DNA from: Thermoplasmata archaeon
GTDB lineage: Archaea; Thermoplasmatota; Thermoplasmata; Halarchaeoplasmatales; Halarchaeoplasmataceae
DNA length: 64,000 bases
Assembly (NCBI GenBank): GCA_003554965.1
Contig: PWHR01000085.1
Coordinates: 78,340-142,339, forward strand
Reading direction: 5' to 3'
The notes beneath the pieces were generated by a model. It was not told the origin of the DNA, made no database searches, and worked only from the letters and a program-made list of their open reading frames with translations. Made by a program: the position numbers and the translations under genes. This document shows, in pieces, positions 1 to 8,424 of the stretch. Position 1 is the stretch's first letter. Each line of letters opens with the position of its first letter.

Positions 1-1126
1 CGTAAGTTCCTTTTCTAGTTGACATCTCCTTTCCTTCAAATGTGACGAATGAATGGAATATTATTTCTGGTATGGTCTCGATCCCCAAATCTTTTAGCGC
101 TTCTTTAACGAATTCACCGTGGAGTTTATGATCTTCTCCCAATATATTGACCAATTCATCTGCTTTTTCAGCCTTCCAAACATGATATGCTAGGTCCCTT
201 GCCGGATATAGACTTGTTAGATTTTCTCTAGCAATGAATGTTTTGTTTCCTTCCTTTTCATAATAAAGGGCACCATCTTCTTCTCCAACGTTTTCTAGAG
301 AACTTAGATCTTCAATCAATTTTTCAACTGAACCATCGATGATAAGTGAGGATTCATTTTTAAAGCTGTCTAAATGGATATTTAATCTCTCAAGGGATTC
401 TATTATACCCTCCATCACATCCTCCGCGTTTTCCTTAAAATGTTCTAGAGTTTCTTTATCCCCCATCTCCATGGATTGGATGATCTCCTGTATTTCCTCT
501 TCCAAACTTTCATCTTCCTCAAGTAATTCATTGACTCTTTGATAATAACGGACCAATTGGTGATCCTTCTTTTTCCTCTCTACCTTAGCTAGATCGTCTT
601 CTTCAAGGTTGATCAGCCCCCAGACCAACACGGCCATCTGTCTTCCTATGTCATTAACGTAGTACTGTTTTTCTATCTGATATCCAATTTTTTCATAGAT
701 CCTCGCCAGGGTATCTCCGATAACAGGATTTCTCGCTCTTCCAACGTGGAGAGGTCCGTTCGGATTGGCACTTGTATGTTCCACTAGTATCTTTTTTGAC
801 TTCGATGGCAATCTACCAAAACTTTCTTCCGTCATCAAACAGTTCTTGATCGTTTCTTCAAAAAGATAACTTCTATCGATCTTAAAATTCAAATACGGTC
901 CTGCTCTTTCCACAGTTCCATTTTCGACTTCTAAGTTTTCTTCTAGTTTTTTTGCTATTTCGTTTGGATCATTTTTGAGTTCTTTAGCGAAGCTATAGCA
1001 TGGTAAGGCGAACTCCCCCCTCTCTTTCGGGGGTGACTCGAGCTCTATTAACTGTTCAGGCACGTCCAAGTAGTCCTTTAATTTCCGGAGTATTTCTTCT
1101 TTAAAATCAAGTATAACATATCTCAT
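1..1126 (-). CDS. argS: Arginyl-tRNA synthetase, 3' end cut by window edge
   Basis: Charges tRNA-Arg with arginine. The gene runs off the left edge, so only the N-terminal ~375 residues are visible. My translation of the reverse strand starts MRYVILDFKEEIL, passes through an N-terminal additional domain, and reaches the class I nucleotide-binding signature ANPNGPLHVGRARNPVIGDT. This is the HIGH region in the HVGR form, which I recall from haloarchaeal ArgRS. Near the edge it reads HSFVTFEGKEMSTRKGT, close to the usual ArgRS catalytic region. The start ATG is preceded by GAGGT with good spacing. It begins 9 nt after the aRF1 stop, so the two genes are probably co-transcribed. Identity is secure; the C-terminal anticodon-binding domain is not in view. 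Confidence 0.93.
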   Translation of the reverse strand, partial: MRYVILDFKEEILRKLKDYLDVPEQLIELESPPKERGEFALPCYSFAKELKNDPNEIAKKLEENLEVENGTVERAGPYLNFKIDRSYLFEETIKNCLMTEESFGRLPSKSKKILVEHTSANPNGPLHVGRARNPVIGDTLARIYEKIGYQIEKQYYVNDIGRQMAVLVWGLINLEEDDLAKVERKKKDHQLVRYYQRVNELLEEDESLEEEIQEIIQSMEMGDKETLEHFKENAEDVMEGIIESLERLNIHLDSFKNESSLIIDGSVEKLIEDLSSLENVGEEDGALYYEKEGNKTFIARENLTSLYPARDLAYHVWKAEKADELVNILGEDHKLHGEFVKEALKDLGIETIPEIIFHSFVTFEGKEMSTRKGTY

Positions 1127-1135
1127 TTTTCGACC

Positions 1136-2362
1136 TCAGTTTATCCTGAAACGTAAGAGCGCTGCGATACCGCCGAAGGCGTTCCTCAGTAGTTCACCCT
1201 CTTCGGATTCATCTGAGATCAACTTGACCTCACTTCCTACTTCCTCGGCCATCTCGTACAATTTTTCGATTATGTCTTTGCTCTCAAGGACCTCCATCTC
1301 AGCACCACATTCAGGGCAGATACGATCTTCATCCTTGATCTTACCCTCTAGGGTTATCTCGTCCTGGTGATCACATTCTGGACATTTTACTTTCACCAAC
1401 TGCTTGTTGATCCCTTCGGATATGAGCAGGGTTTCCACGGCTCCCATCCTTAAAGCCCTCATCACTTCTTCTTGCCCATAGCTTGCAAGGCCTCCGTTAG
1501 GATTTTTTATCTCCCCCATCAATTCATCTATGAGTTTTTTCTCCTTCATCACTTCTAGTTCTGAAAGGGTTTCTTGCGCGTTCTCTATCAATTCTTTGAG
1601 TCCGTATTCGTCGGTATATCCAGTATTGAAGGTGTCGACGATCTTTTTTTGCAACTCGTGATGTAGATGATCCCCTTCTATGAAATCGTCTTTAGTCCTT
1701 CCAGGACCGCCTATCAAGACACCGTCAACTTTTTCCTCTAATAAAAGACCGTTAGCCTTATCAGCCAATTTTTTAAAATATTCCTGCGCTGCTATCTCTA
1801 TCCTCCTTTCGAACCTTTGCTGAGAAAATCCACCTTTGGTATGTTTGCTGGGCACCAATGATTGTATGTTCTGTAAAGTCTCTACTCTACTACCTCGGAG
1901 GATACCTATCGTAGCTTCGCTCCTGTCGAGCACTATGAGACCGTATTTTTCCTTTTCACCAACCATATCTAGTAGGGGTTCAACGTAGAATTCTGAATCG
2001 CATCGATAAGTGAAAGTTTCAAGCTTTCTAGGCGGTTCTAAAGTCTTGGAGACCATCTCCGTTTTGTCTCCACTGGCTGAAACGTGGCCTACAAAGAATA
2101 TCAGACCGTTCTTCGGAGGTTCGTCTAAATATTTTAGCTTTGACAGTATGGATCGAAGTGCCGCCTGAACATGTTTTCTAGTAGACTTAGATTTGATGTT
2201 AGAGCTCTCGGACATCTCTTCATTGAGATAAGAGGTCACGTCGGATATCCTTTTATCTGGAGGGACGTAAAGGGATATGAGTTCAGTACCTCTTCCCTTC
2301 AGGTCCTTGATCTCTTCGATCGCTTTTTTGAAATCATACTCGTCTTTCTTGCTCATCTCCAT
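1136..2362 (-). CDS. prf1: Archaeal peptide chain release factor aRF1 with GGF instead of GGQ
   Basis: Recognises all three stop codons and triggers peptide release on the ribosome. Numbered from the longest possible start (2377, 413 aa), the decoding elements are intact: NIKS at 60-63 and YRCDSEF near 125-131. A C-terminal zinc-ribbon-like segment has CPEC and CPEC pairs. The catalytic tip reads KGGFSQQRF, with Phe (codon TTT at 1826-1828) where the family has the GGQ glutamine. A TATA-like TTTTTAATA at 2395-2403 puts transcription start near 2373, downstream of the first ATG (2377). I therefore prefer the ATG at 2362 (MEMSKKDEY) or 2356. Length is normal for aRF1. The gene leads an operon with argS. 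Family membership is certain; the meaning of the GGF is not. Confidence 0.93.
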   Translation of the reverse strand: MEMSKKDEYDFKKAIEEIKDLKGRGTELISLYVPPDKRISDVTSYLNEEMSESSNIKSKSTRKHVQAALRSILSKLKYLDEPPKNGLIFFVGHVSASGDKTEMVSKTLEPPRKLETFTYRCDSEFYVEPLLDMVGEKEKYGLIVLDRSEATIGILRGSRVETLQNIQSLVPSKHTKGGFSQQRFERRIEIAAQEYFKKLADKANGLLLEEKVDGVLIGGPGRTKDDFIEGDHLHHELQKKIVDTFNTGYTDEYGLKELIENAQETLSELEVMKEKKLIDELMGEIKNPNGGLASYGQEEVMRALRMGAVETLLISEGINKQLVKVKCPECDHQDEITLEGKIKDEDRICPECGAEMEVLESKDIIEKLYEMAEEVGSEVKLISDESEEGELLRNAFGGIAALLRFRIN

Positions 2363-2394
2363 GGATACCAGATACATCCTTCACAGGGATGGGA

Positions 2395-2403
2395 TATTAA
2401 AAA
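2395..2403 (-). promoter_or_regulatory. TATA box of the aRF1-argS operon
   Basis: The reverse strand reads CCTTTTTAATATCCC here. The expected transcription start (~25 nt downstream of the box centre, about 2373) lies just inside the longest open frame. This argues for translation from ATG 2362 or 2356 on an almost leaderless mRNA. Confidence 0.55.
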
Positions 2404-2472
2404 GGTTTCGAGCGCCGGGATAGAAGATTAGAAAAAAGTGCGAAAAAGTGCAGAACGACGAAGTAGAAAGAC

Positions 2473-2545
2473 GGGCCTGAGGGGATTTGAACCCCCGGCC
2501 GATCGGTTAAGAGCCGATCGCTCTGCCTGTCTGAGCTACAGGCCC
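2473..2545 (-). tRNA. tRNA-Lys (anticodon CTT)
   Basis: A 73-nt cloverleaf on the reverse strand. The acceptor stem GGGCCTG pairs perfectly with CAGGCCC. The D arm contains TAGCTCAG. The anticodon stem ATCGG/CCGAT encloses the loop CTCTTAA, giving anticodon CTT for Lys AAG codons. The T arm is GGGGGTTCAAATCCCCT. The 3' CCA is not encoded and no intron is present. It sits between aRF1 and a divergent Xer-type recombinase; I see no duplicated 3' tRNA end nearby that would mark an attachment site. Confidence 0.97.
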
Positions 2546-2631
2546 ACTGGGAAAGGGATGAGCCGTGTAGATATAAATATTTTTACCTTCTATTCAGTGA
2601 TCCCCGAAACGTTTTTATATGTTACCCGACC

Positions 2632-2644
2632 TATATTATATAAC
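2632..2644 (+). promoter_or_regulatory. TATA box of the Xer-type recombinase gene
   Basis: The forward strand reads TATATTATATAACC about 25-30 nt before the ATG at 2667, placing transcription start almost on the start codon. A second TATA-like stretch (TTTTTATATG, ~2612) lies further upstream. Confidence 0.45.
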
Positions 2645-2666
2645 CTGTGTCAGACATGGTGGGTCT

Positions 2667-3218
2667 ATGGGAAAAAAATTGCCTAAATACCTTAAGGAAG
2701 AAGAGGTCAGGAAGTTATTGAACGCCCCGGATAGAAGCAAAATACGAGATCGATTGATACTGAGGATTCTGTATCGATGCGGTCTCAGGGTTTCTGAATT
2801 GACGTCTCTCCGAATAGAAGATATCGATTTCGACGAGGGTATGATAACGGTAAGAGGTGGTAAAGGGGGGAAAGATAGGGTCGTACCTATCGATGACGAA
2901 ACTTTAGATCTTATCCAACTTTATAAAAGAGATGCGGAAGAGGGTATTCTAATACTTTCTCAGCGTGGTAATTCACTTTCGACAAGACAAGTCGAAAGGC
3001 TAGTGAAAAAGTATGCCGAAAAGGCAGGTATAAATAAAAATGTCTATCCACATATGTTGAGACACAGTTTTGCTGTACACTGTTTAAAATCGGGTATGAA
3101 CTTGAGGAGCGTCCAAAAGATGCTCGGTCATTCATCTTTGACCACGACTCAGGTATATCTTGATCTTACGGGGAAAGACGTTAAAAGGGATTATGAAGAG
3201 CATCCACTCCCTGCCTAA
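2667..3218 (+). CDS. Xer-type tyrosine recombinase, catalytic domain only
   Basis: Site-specific DNA recombinase of the XerA/XerC/D type, probably for chromosome dimer resolution or another recombination job. The full catalytic set is visible: Arg in RCGLRVSEL, Lys in GGKGGKDRVV, HMLRHS (His-x-x-Arg), GHSSLTTTQ (His) and the nucleophile Tyr in TQVYLDL. From the preferred ATG (MGKKLPKYL) the protein is ~183 aa. It starts at the KYLKEEEVRKLL helix that opens the catalytic domain. It therefore lacks the N-terminal core-binding domain found in full-length XerA (about 280-300 aa). The frame extends upstream to 2619, but those 16 residues look non-coding and the TATA position favours 2667. It is divergent from tRNA-Lys. 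Confidence 0.88.
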   Translation: MGKKLPKYLKEEEVRKLLNAPDRSKIRDRLILRILYRCGLRVSELTSLRIEDIDFDEGMITVRGGKGGKDRVVPIDDETLDLIQLYKRDAEEGILILSQRGNSLSTRQVERLVKKYAEKAGINKNVYPHMLRHSFAVHCLKSGMNLRSVQKMLGHSSLTTTQVYLDLTGKDVKRDYEEHPLPA

Positions 3219-3266
3219 AACTTATATCTGTTTTATCGGTTAGCATTTTAGCGCCGAGGTAATAAG

Positions 3267-4484
3267 ATGGATGAATCTGTGATGGAAAATATAGAAAAAT
3301 ATAGAGAAGAGATGAAAGACACGTTGATGGAATTGATCCGGATCCCAGCTATAGGTCCAGACAATGATGGAGATGGAGAAAAAGAAAAGGCCGATTATAT
3401 AGAAGAGTTGATAGAGGATTTCGGCTTTGATTCAATAGAAAGATTTGATGCTGAAGATGATCGCGTTCCAGATGATATAAGACCGAATATCGTAGCTACT
3501 AAGAAGGGGGAAGTCGATAAAAATTTAGCAATACTCACCCACATGGATATCGTACCTGAAGGGGATCTAGATGAATGGGATACGGATCCCTTTGAACCCG
3601 TATTCAAGAACGGAAAAATATATGGGAGAGGAGCGGAAGACAACGGTCAGGCCCTTGTTTCCAGTATCTATGCAGTGAAAGCATTATCTGATTCGGGACA
3701 AAAACCTCATTATACGATAAAGATAATAATTGTTTCAGATGAGGAGACAGGGAGTAAATACGGAGTTCAGCATGTTTTGGAGAAAGATATATTGGATAAG
3801 GACGATCTCGTACTCGTCCCTGATCACAGTGAGGATGAAGGTAAAGGTATCGAGATCGTAGAGAAATCCGGATTATGGACTAAAATCGAAATCCATGGAA
3901 AGCAGGGACACGCAGCCATGCCCTTCGATACGATAAACGCCAATAGGATCATGGCTAGATATCAGAATCTTGTAGATGAAGAGTTACGGCATAAATTTGA
4001 TCAGCAAGATGAACTGTTTTCACCCTCAAATAGTACTTTCGAACCTACAAAGAGATTAGCCAATGTGCCCAATGTAAATTCTATCCCGGGAAAAGAGACG
4101 CAGTACTTTGACTGCAGAATATTACCCACCATACAGCTTGACGAAGTTAAAAAAGTTTTCGAGGATGCGGCAGATCAATTTGAAGATGAAACAGGTGCTG
4201 AGATTAAGGTTGATTATGTTACTGAGATGGAAGCTCCTGAGAAGACGCCTGAAGATTCCGAAGTGGTTAAAAAACTTATCACGGCCGTAAAGGATACTAC
4301 TTCCTTTGAACCAGAAGTTGTGGGCATCGGAGGAGGTACTGTTGCAAAACATTTCAGAGATAAAGGAATACCTACGGCAGTTTGGTGCTCAAATAAAGGT
4401 CTAGCACATCAGCCCAACGAGTACGCTGTACTGGACTACATGATCAGAGACTGCAAAGTCTTCGCAAGGATGGCTATGGATTGA
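3267..4484 (+). CDS. M20 family metallopeptidase (ArgE/DapE/ACY1 type)
   Basis: Zinc-dependent amidohydrolase that cleaves a peptide or N-acyl amino acid bond; the substrate cannot be read from sequence. At 405 aa it has normal family length. Zinc ligands and catalytic residues are visible: THMDIVPEGD, GRGAEDNGQ, SDEETGS (catalytic Glu pair), VPDHSE, and a late His in LAHQPNEY. The dimerisation lid begins near GKQGHAAMPFDT. The ATG follows GAGGTAATAAG, a good SD with 7-nt spacing. It stands alone between the recombinase and a convergent SAM synthetase. An annotation as acetylornithine deacetylase or succinyl-diaminopimelate desuccinylase would be over-specific. Confidence 0.88.
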   Translation: MDESVMENIEKYREEMKDTLMELIRIPAIGPDNDGDGEKEKADYIEELIEDFGFDSIERFDAEDDRVPDDIRPNIVATKKGEVDKNLAILTHMDIVPEGDLDEWDTDPFEPVFKNGKIYGRGAEDNGQALVSSIYAVKALSDSGQKPHYTIKIIIVSDEETGSKYGVQHVLEKDILDKDDLVLVPDHSEDEGKGIEIVEKSGLWTKIEIHGKQGHAAMPFDTINANRIMARYQNLVDEELRHKFDQQDELFSPSNSTFEPTKRLANVPNVNSIPGKETQYFDCRILPTIQLDEVKKVFEDAADQFEDETGAEIKVDYVTEMEAPEKTPEDSEVVKKLITAVKDTTSFEPEVVGIGGGTVAKHFRDKGIPTAVWCSNKGLAHQPNEYAVLDYMIRDCKVFARMAMD

Positions 4485-4499
4485 CTTTGTTTGGGCATT

Positions 4500-5696
4500 T
4501 TAAAATACGGTTATCTCGTCTTCCATTATCCTATCCTTGAGATCAAATATGTTATCCAGGTAGTCTTCTGCGATCGCCTCTACATTATCCAAACTTATAT
4601 TGTGATGATCTTCTTCTTCGACCACCAGTTGAATACTCGCTACCTGAGGATCGGTGAGCGATCTACCTATCTGGGACACTAACCTTACATAGACGTCGTG
4701 GACGCTATCTTTTTCCTCTTCATAGGCCCTTTGGGCGATCTCTTTTGCCGCGATGTTGTAAAGTTTACCAATATGTGTTACGGGATTTTTGCCCGCTGCG
4801 GCTTCCATGCTCATAGGTCTAAAAGGAGTTATCAATCCATTTATCCTGTTCCCTCTCCCCACGGAACCATCATCTCCGTTCTCCATCGAAAGGCCGGTGA
4901 CGGTCAGATAATATATACCTTTCTCGTAGTCATCGGCTGTATTGATCATTATATTCACATTTCTTTCTGTTTTATCTGATATGTAATCTTTTACTCGCTC
5001 TTTTACTTCGTTTATCACGTTAATATAATGATCAGCATCAGGAGTCAATCGATCTATCATCGCCACTGCAATAGTTAAGTTGATTTCTTCTTCTTTTCTA
5101 GTTGCCATCACCTTGACGTCCTGTCCAACTTCGGGCAAATCTTCTTTCAAAGGACCATTGATGAACTTTTCTGTCTCCAAAGCTACACTTTCGGTTTCAC
5201 TTAGAGGTGCGTAGGAAACTCCGAAAGAGGTGTCGTTTGCGTTCTGCCTACTGGTATCATACACCCCCTGTAGATCAACAGAACCTTTGCCTATCCTACA
5301 GTCGAGCATGACTCCTTCTTCTACATCAAGATGGGTACATTTTTCCCTTAGATATTCTTCAGCTGCGGTCAGGGCTGTAGATTTGTAAGGAAGTCTTTTT
5401 CCGTTGACATCGGTGGTAGCTCTTCCCGCTAATAGTATATATACGGGTTCGAGTATCTCACCTCCTCCAAACTCGGGGTTAGCCTGTCCTCCTACAATCT
5501 GGACTTCGTCCGTATTATGATGAAGGACTCTATCATGTTTTTCGAGATACATACGGGAAAGATTTCTACTTATCTCCTCGGCAATCCCGTCAGCTATGCT
5601 GTCAGGATGACCAATTCCCTTTCTTTCCACAATCTCGATGTTTTGCTTTTTCATAGGAGTTTCATAGATTATCTCTGAGGCTATATTTTTGGACAT
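4500..5696 (-). CDS. mat: S-adenosylmethionine synthetase, archaeal type
   Basis: Makes S-adenosylmethionine from methionine and ATP. It belongs to the archaeal MAT family, distinct in sequence from bacterial MetK. Near the start is [17 protein letters not shown], the family signature around the methionine/ATP site. Mid-protein [17 protein letters not shown] and later [20 protein letters not shown] with [19 protein letters not shown] are also typical. The open frame extends to a GTG at 5705, but the ATG at 5696 (MSKNIASEI) lies five bases after an AAGGTGGT SD that overlaps the GTG. I take 5696, giving 398 aa. It converges with the M20 gene, leaving 15 nt between them. Confidence 0.95.
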   Translation of the reverse strand: MSKNIASEIIYETPMKKQNIEIVERKGIGHPDSIADGIAEEISRNLSRMYLEKHDRVLHHNTDEVQIVGGQANPEFGGGEILEPVYILLAGRATTDVNGKRLPYKSTALTAAEEYLREKCTHLDVEEGVMLDCRIGKGSVDLQGVYDTSRQNANDTSFGVSYAPLSETESVALETEKFINGPLKEDLPEVGQDVKVMATRKEEEINLTIAVAMIDRLTPDADHYINVINEVKERVKDYISDKTERNVNIMINTADDYEKGIYYLTVTGLSMENGDDGSVGRGNRINGLITPFRPMSMEAAAGKNPVTHIGKLYNIAAKEIAQRAYEEEKDSVHDVYVRLVSQIGRSLTDPQVASIQLVVEEEDHHNISLDNVEAIAEDYLDNIFDLKDRIMEDEITVF

Positions 5697-5795
5697 ATTT
5701 ACCACCTTATAGGTTATCGAGTCTGTAAGGAAATAGAGACCTCATAATTAAAATTGTGGTATGCAACCGATATCGATTTTTTCGTAGAAGCTGTA

Positions 5796-7544
5796 TCAAA
5801 GGCCCCAAAATGGATCCTCTTTTTGTTTTATTTCCCGAACCTCATCTAAAATCCTTTCTTCATCGTAAGTGAGGTCAAGTTCCCTTAACTTTACTGCATC
5901 CCCTTGAGGTATGTCTATATACAGTTCCTCTCTCTCTTCGATCTGCCTTCCCACAGTTACACCAGAGATGGCTATCGCCACCTCGTCACCCTGTTCTGCC
6001 TTATCTAGAGATTTTTCTCCACTCCTTATACTCTGTACTCGACCAGCGGTTTCGCAATCTTTGTTCAACAATCTTCTCTGAGGTCTCAGAGTGCCTGCTA
6101 AGACTCTAACACCTACGACGGCCGGCTTAGACATCCGGAAGACGTGATCTTCCAATATACGTATCTTTGCAGGATGGATCACATCCTCTCTCTTTTTTTC
6201 CTCGATCTCTCTCTTTTTTTCCTCTTTCCATTCTTCGTATTCTTCTACCAACCTGTAAACCACGTCATTATTAAATATCTTAACATCTTCTTCTTTCAAC
6301 TTTTCTTCTGCATCTGGTAAGATATCGACATTAAAAGCTAGTATGGCTCTGTAAAGCTGGTCGTCTATCGCTACAGCGTCAGTTATATCCTTCTTAGAAA
6401 CATCCCCTACTGATGCTTTCAAAAGAGGGATTTCCGCGTCTTTTAGTTCGTAGGCTAGGCCTTCTAAAGATCCTATGGCATCGGCTTTGATGATCACCCC
6501 TTCTTCTTGAGTTTCTATATCGGCCTGACTCTCCTTTCTCACCATGTCCATGACTTCTTCAGTCTCTCTATCTCCAACTCCCATTATCGGAGCTCCGGCC
6601 AGGACTCCTTCACATTCTGGGGTGACAAGTTTGATACCAGCGGCGGCACCTACTTGGTCCTCCTCTTCAAATCTCTCACTAGGATCCCTTATTTCATCCA
6701 TAGGTTTCGGTCTCATCAGAGATTTGATTTTAGTGCGGATAGGTTCGTTCCTAGTTCCTATCACTATTTCGTCATTTTTCCTCAGCACACCTTCATGCAC
6801 TATAGTATCCAAAGTGGTGCCGAGGCCCACTTCTTCTTTCACTTCGAGGACTGTAGCCTCTCCAGGACCTTCCTCAACTTCTAGTTCGTTTTCAAGGTAT
6901 GTTTGAGCAAGACCGATCAGCGTCAAGAGTAGGTCCTCTATCCCCTCTCCCGTCAGAGCACTCATGGGAACGATACCGATGTTTTCGGAGAAGTCCGAAA
7001 CTCTATCGTACCTATCTGCGGAGAAACCCTTGTCGTAAAGGTCCCCGATCATATCGTAAAGAGCATCGGTCATCCTATCTTTAGCATCTTGGGATTGTTC
7101 AAGTAGATTTTTTACAAAAGGTTTATCCTCTGAACGCCATCCTGGTATTTTATCTAATTTATTAGCTGCAACGATGAAAGGAGTTTTTTCTCTCTTCAAG
7201 ATCTCCAATGATTCTAGAGATTGAGGCATAAAACCATCGTTGATATCTACTATGAGAACTGCAAGGTCTGCTAAAGATCCGCCCCTCGAACGGAGATTGA
7301 CGAATGAATGATGACCAGGAGTATCTATAAATAAAAGACCGGGGAGAGAAAAATCTACCTCGCAACCTAACTCTGAACAAGCTTCTCTAAGAGCATCTAA
7401 AGGTATCTCGGTAGCTCCTATATGCTGTGTTATGGCTCCAGCTTCTCTTTCCTGTACAGCGGTCCCTCTCACTTTATCCAAAAAAGTCGTCTTGCCGTGG
7501 TCGACATGGCCTAGAACACTGACTATCGGTTGTCTTATCCGCAT
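5796..7544 (-). CDS. infB: Translation initiation factor aIF5B (IF-2 homologue)
   Basis: GTPase that promotes initiator tRNA positioning and ribosomal subunit joining. G1 is GHVDHGKTT at residues 12-20, G3 is DTPGHHS near 74-80 and G4 is AANKLDK. Domain II, the linker helix and the C-terminal domain follow, ending with the KQKEDPFWGL tail. The length of 582 aa fits archaeal aIF5B, which lacks the long eukaryotic N-terminal extension. A TATA-like ACATATATATTACC on the reverse strand ends about 21 nt before the ATG, so the mRNA is probably leaderless. It is the only translation factor in this block not in an obvious operon. Confidence 0.96.
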   Translation of the reverse strand: MRIRQPIVSVLGHVDHGKTTFLDKVRGTAVQEREAGAITQHIGATEIPLDALREACSELGCEVDFSLPGLLFIDTPGHHSFVNLRSRGGSLADLAVLIVDINDGFMPQSLESLEILKREKTPFIVAANKLDKIPGWRSEDKPFVKNLLEQSQDAKDRMTDALYDMIGDLYDKGFSADRYDRVSDFSENIGIVPMSALTGEGIEDLLLTLIGLAQTYLENELEVEEGPGEATVLEVKEEVGLGTTLDTIVHEGVLRKNDEIVIGTRNEPIRTKIKSLMRPKPMDEIRDPSERFEEEDQVGAAAGIKLVTPECEGVLAGAPIMGVGDRETEEVMDMVRKESQADIETQEEGVIIKADAIGSLEGLAYELKDAEIPLLKASVGDVSKKDITDAVAIDDQLYRAILAFNVDILPDAEEKLKEEDVKIFNNDVVYRLVEEYEEWKEEKKREIEEKKREDVIHPAKIRILEDHVFRMSKPAVVGVRVLAGTLRPQRRLLNKDCETAGRVQSIRSGEKSLDKAEQGDEVAIAISGVTVGRQIEEREELYIDIPQGDAVKLRELDLTYDEERILDEVREIKQKEDPFWGL

Positions 7545-7597
7545 ACATCGGATTCAAGTAATGGTAATATATATGTCTTTTTTCCTCGAAAGCAGGA

Positions 7598-8338
7598 TCA
7601 ATTTCGAATGCCGCTGAACCAATGGTGTTCTCCTCTTATCTCAAAGCCTAGATCATCTGCCAAAGAGAGCGAAGCTTCATTATCTTTAAATATTTGAACC
7701 GCCGGAACTAGGCTTCTTTTTTCAGACGCTTTACACATCTTTTCGGTCACGGCCTTTGCAAAGCCTCTTCTCCTCCATCCTTCTTTAACGTGAAGCATAC
7801 CTAGAACCATGGCTTCATCGGTGATGAAATGAGTGAGGGTCCAAGCTACTAATTCGTCTTTTTTCCTGATTCCGTAGGCCGGACCATTTTTGATCCTTCT
7901 TTTGATGTAATCGGTAGAATCGGTTTCTGAAAGACCCCAATATTCATTTATCATCTCTGAATCCTCCTTTTTCAGCTCTTCTACCTCTTTTTCTGTCTCT
8001 TTAGGTTTTTCATATACTCTATTCATCAACCACGTAGGTCTGTCATCCTTGATATCAACAAAATCTTCAACCGCTTTAAAGGATTGAGGATCCACTGCAT
8101 GAAATCTATATTCTTTATCTTCCTCCAAATGATCTTCGATCAGTTTTTTTCCTGAGGTCATGCATCCTCTCATCGTCACAGTTTCATCACTTATTATGAG
8201 TACTCCAGAAATATCCTCCGCTCCGTTTATGTATACATCACTCCTGTCTTCGTTCAATCTAGCTATCTGATATGAATTTACAACGGGTTCTTGTTTAAGG
8301 TATTCTTTAGCCATCGCTCTATCGCTTCCCATTTTCAT
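7598..8338 (-). CDS. GNAT family N-acetyltransferase
   Basis: Predicted acyl-CoA-dependent acetyltransferase. The C-terminal ~90 residues hold the GNAT fold with the acetyl-CoA loop VKEGWRRRGFAKAVTEKM, then a β-strand LVPAVQIFKDNEASLSLADDLGF typical of the family. The N-terminal ~110 residues (ISGVLIISDETVTMRG) resemble the front domain of two-domain GNAT proteins related to FR47-like acetyltransferases. The substrate is unknown. The start could be ATG 8338 or the next in-frame ATG at 8332. It lies 53 nt upstream of the aIF5B start on the same strand and is probably separate from it. Confidence 0.8.
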   Translation of the reverse strand: MKMGSDRAMAKEYLKQEPVVNSYQIARLNEDRSDVYINGAEDISGVLIISDETVTMRGCMTSGKKLIEDHLEEDKEYRFHAVDPQSFKAVEDFVDIKDDRPTWLMNRVYEKPKETEKEVEELKKEDSEMINEYWGLSETDSTDYIKRRIKNGPAYGIRKKDELVAWTLTHFITDEAMVLGMLHVKEGWRRRGFAKAVTEKMCKASEKRSLVPAVQIFKDNEASLSLADDLGFEIRGEHHWFSGIRN

Positions 8339-8424
8339 GCGTACACAAATTTAACGGTGATATTTGATTTTTAAGGGAATCCTCGACCGTTAACCTTATT
8401 CATAACCTTTAAATTAAAGGAATT

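Noticed and set aside
2438..2686. 82-aa forward frame crossing tRNA-Lys
   Set aside because: It runs through the antisense of the tRNA and the recombinase promoter, so is not coding.
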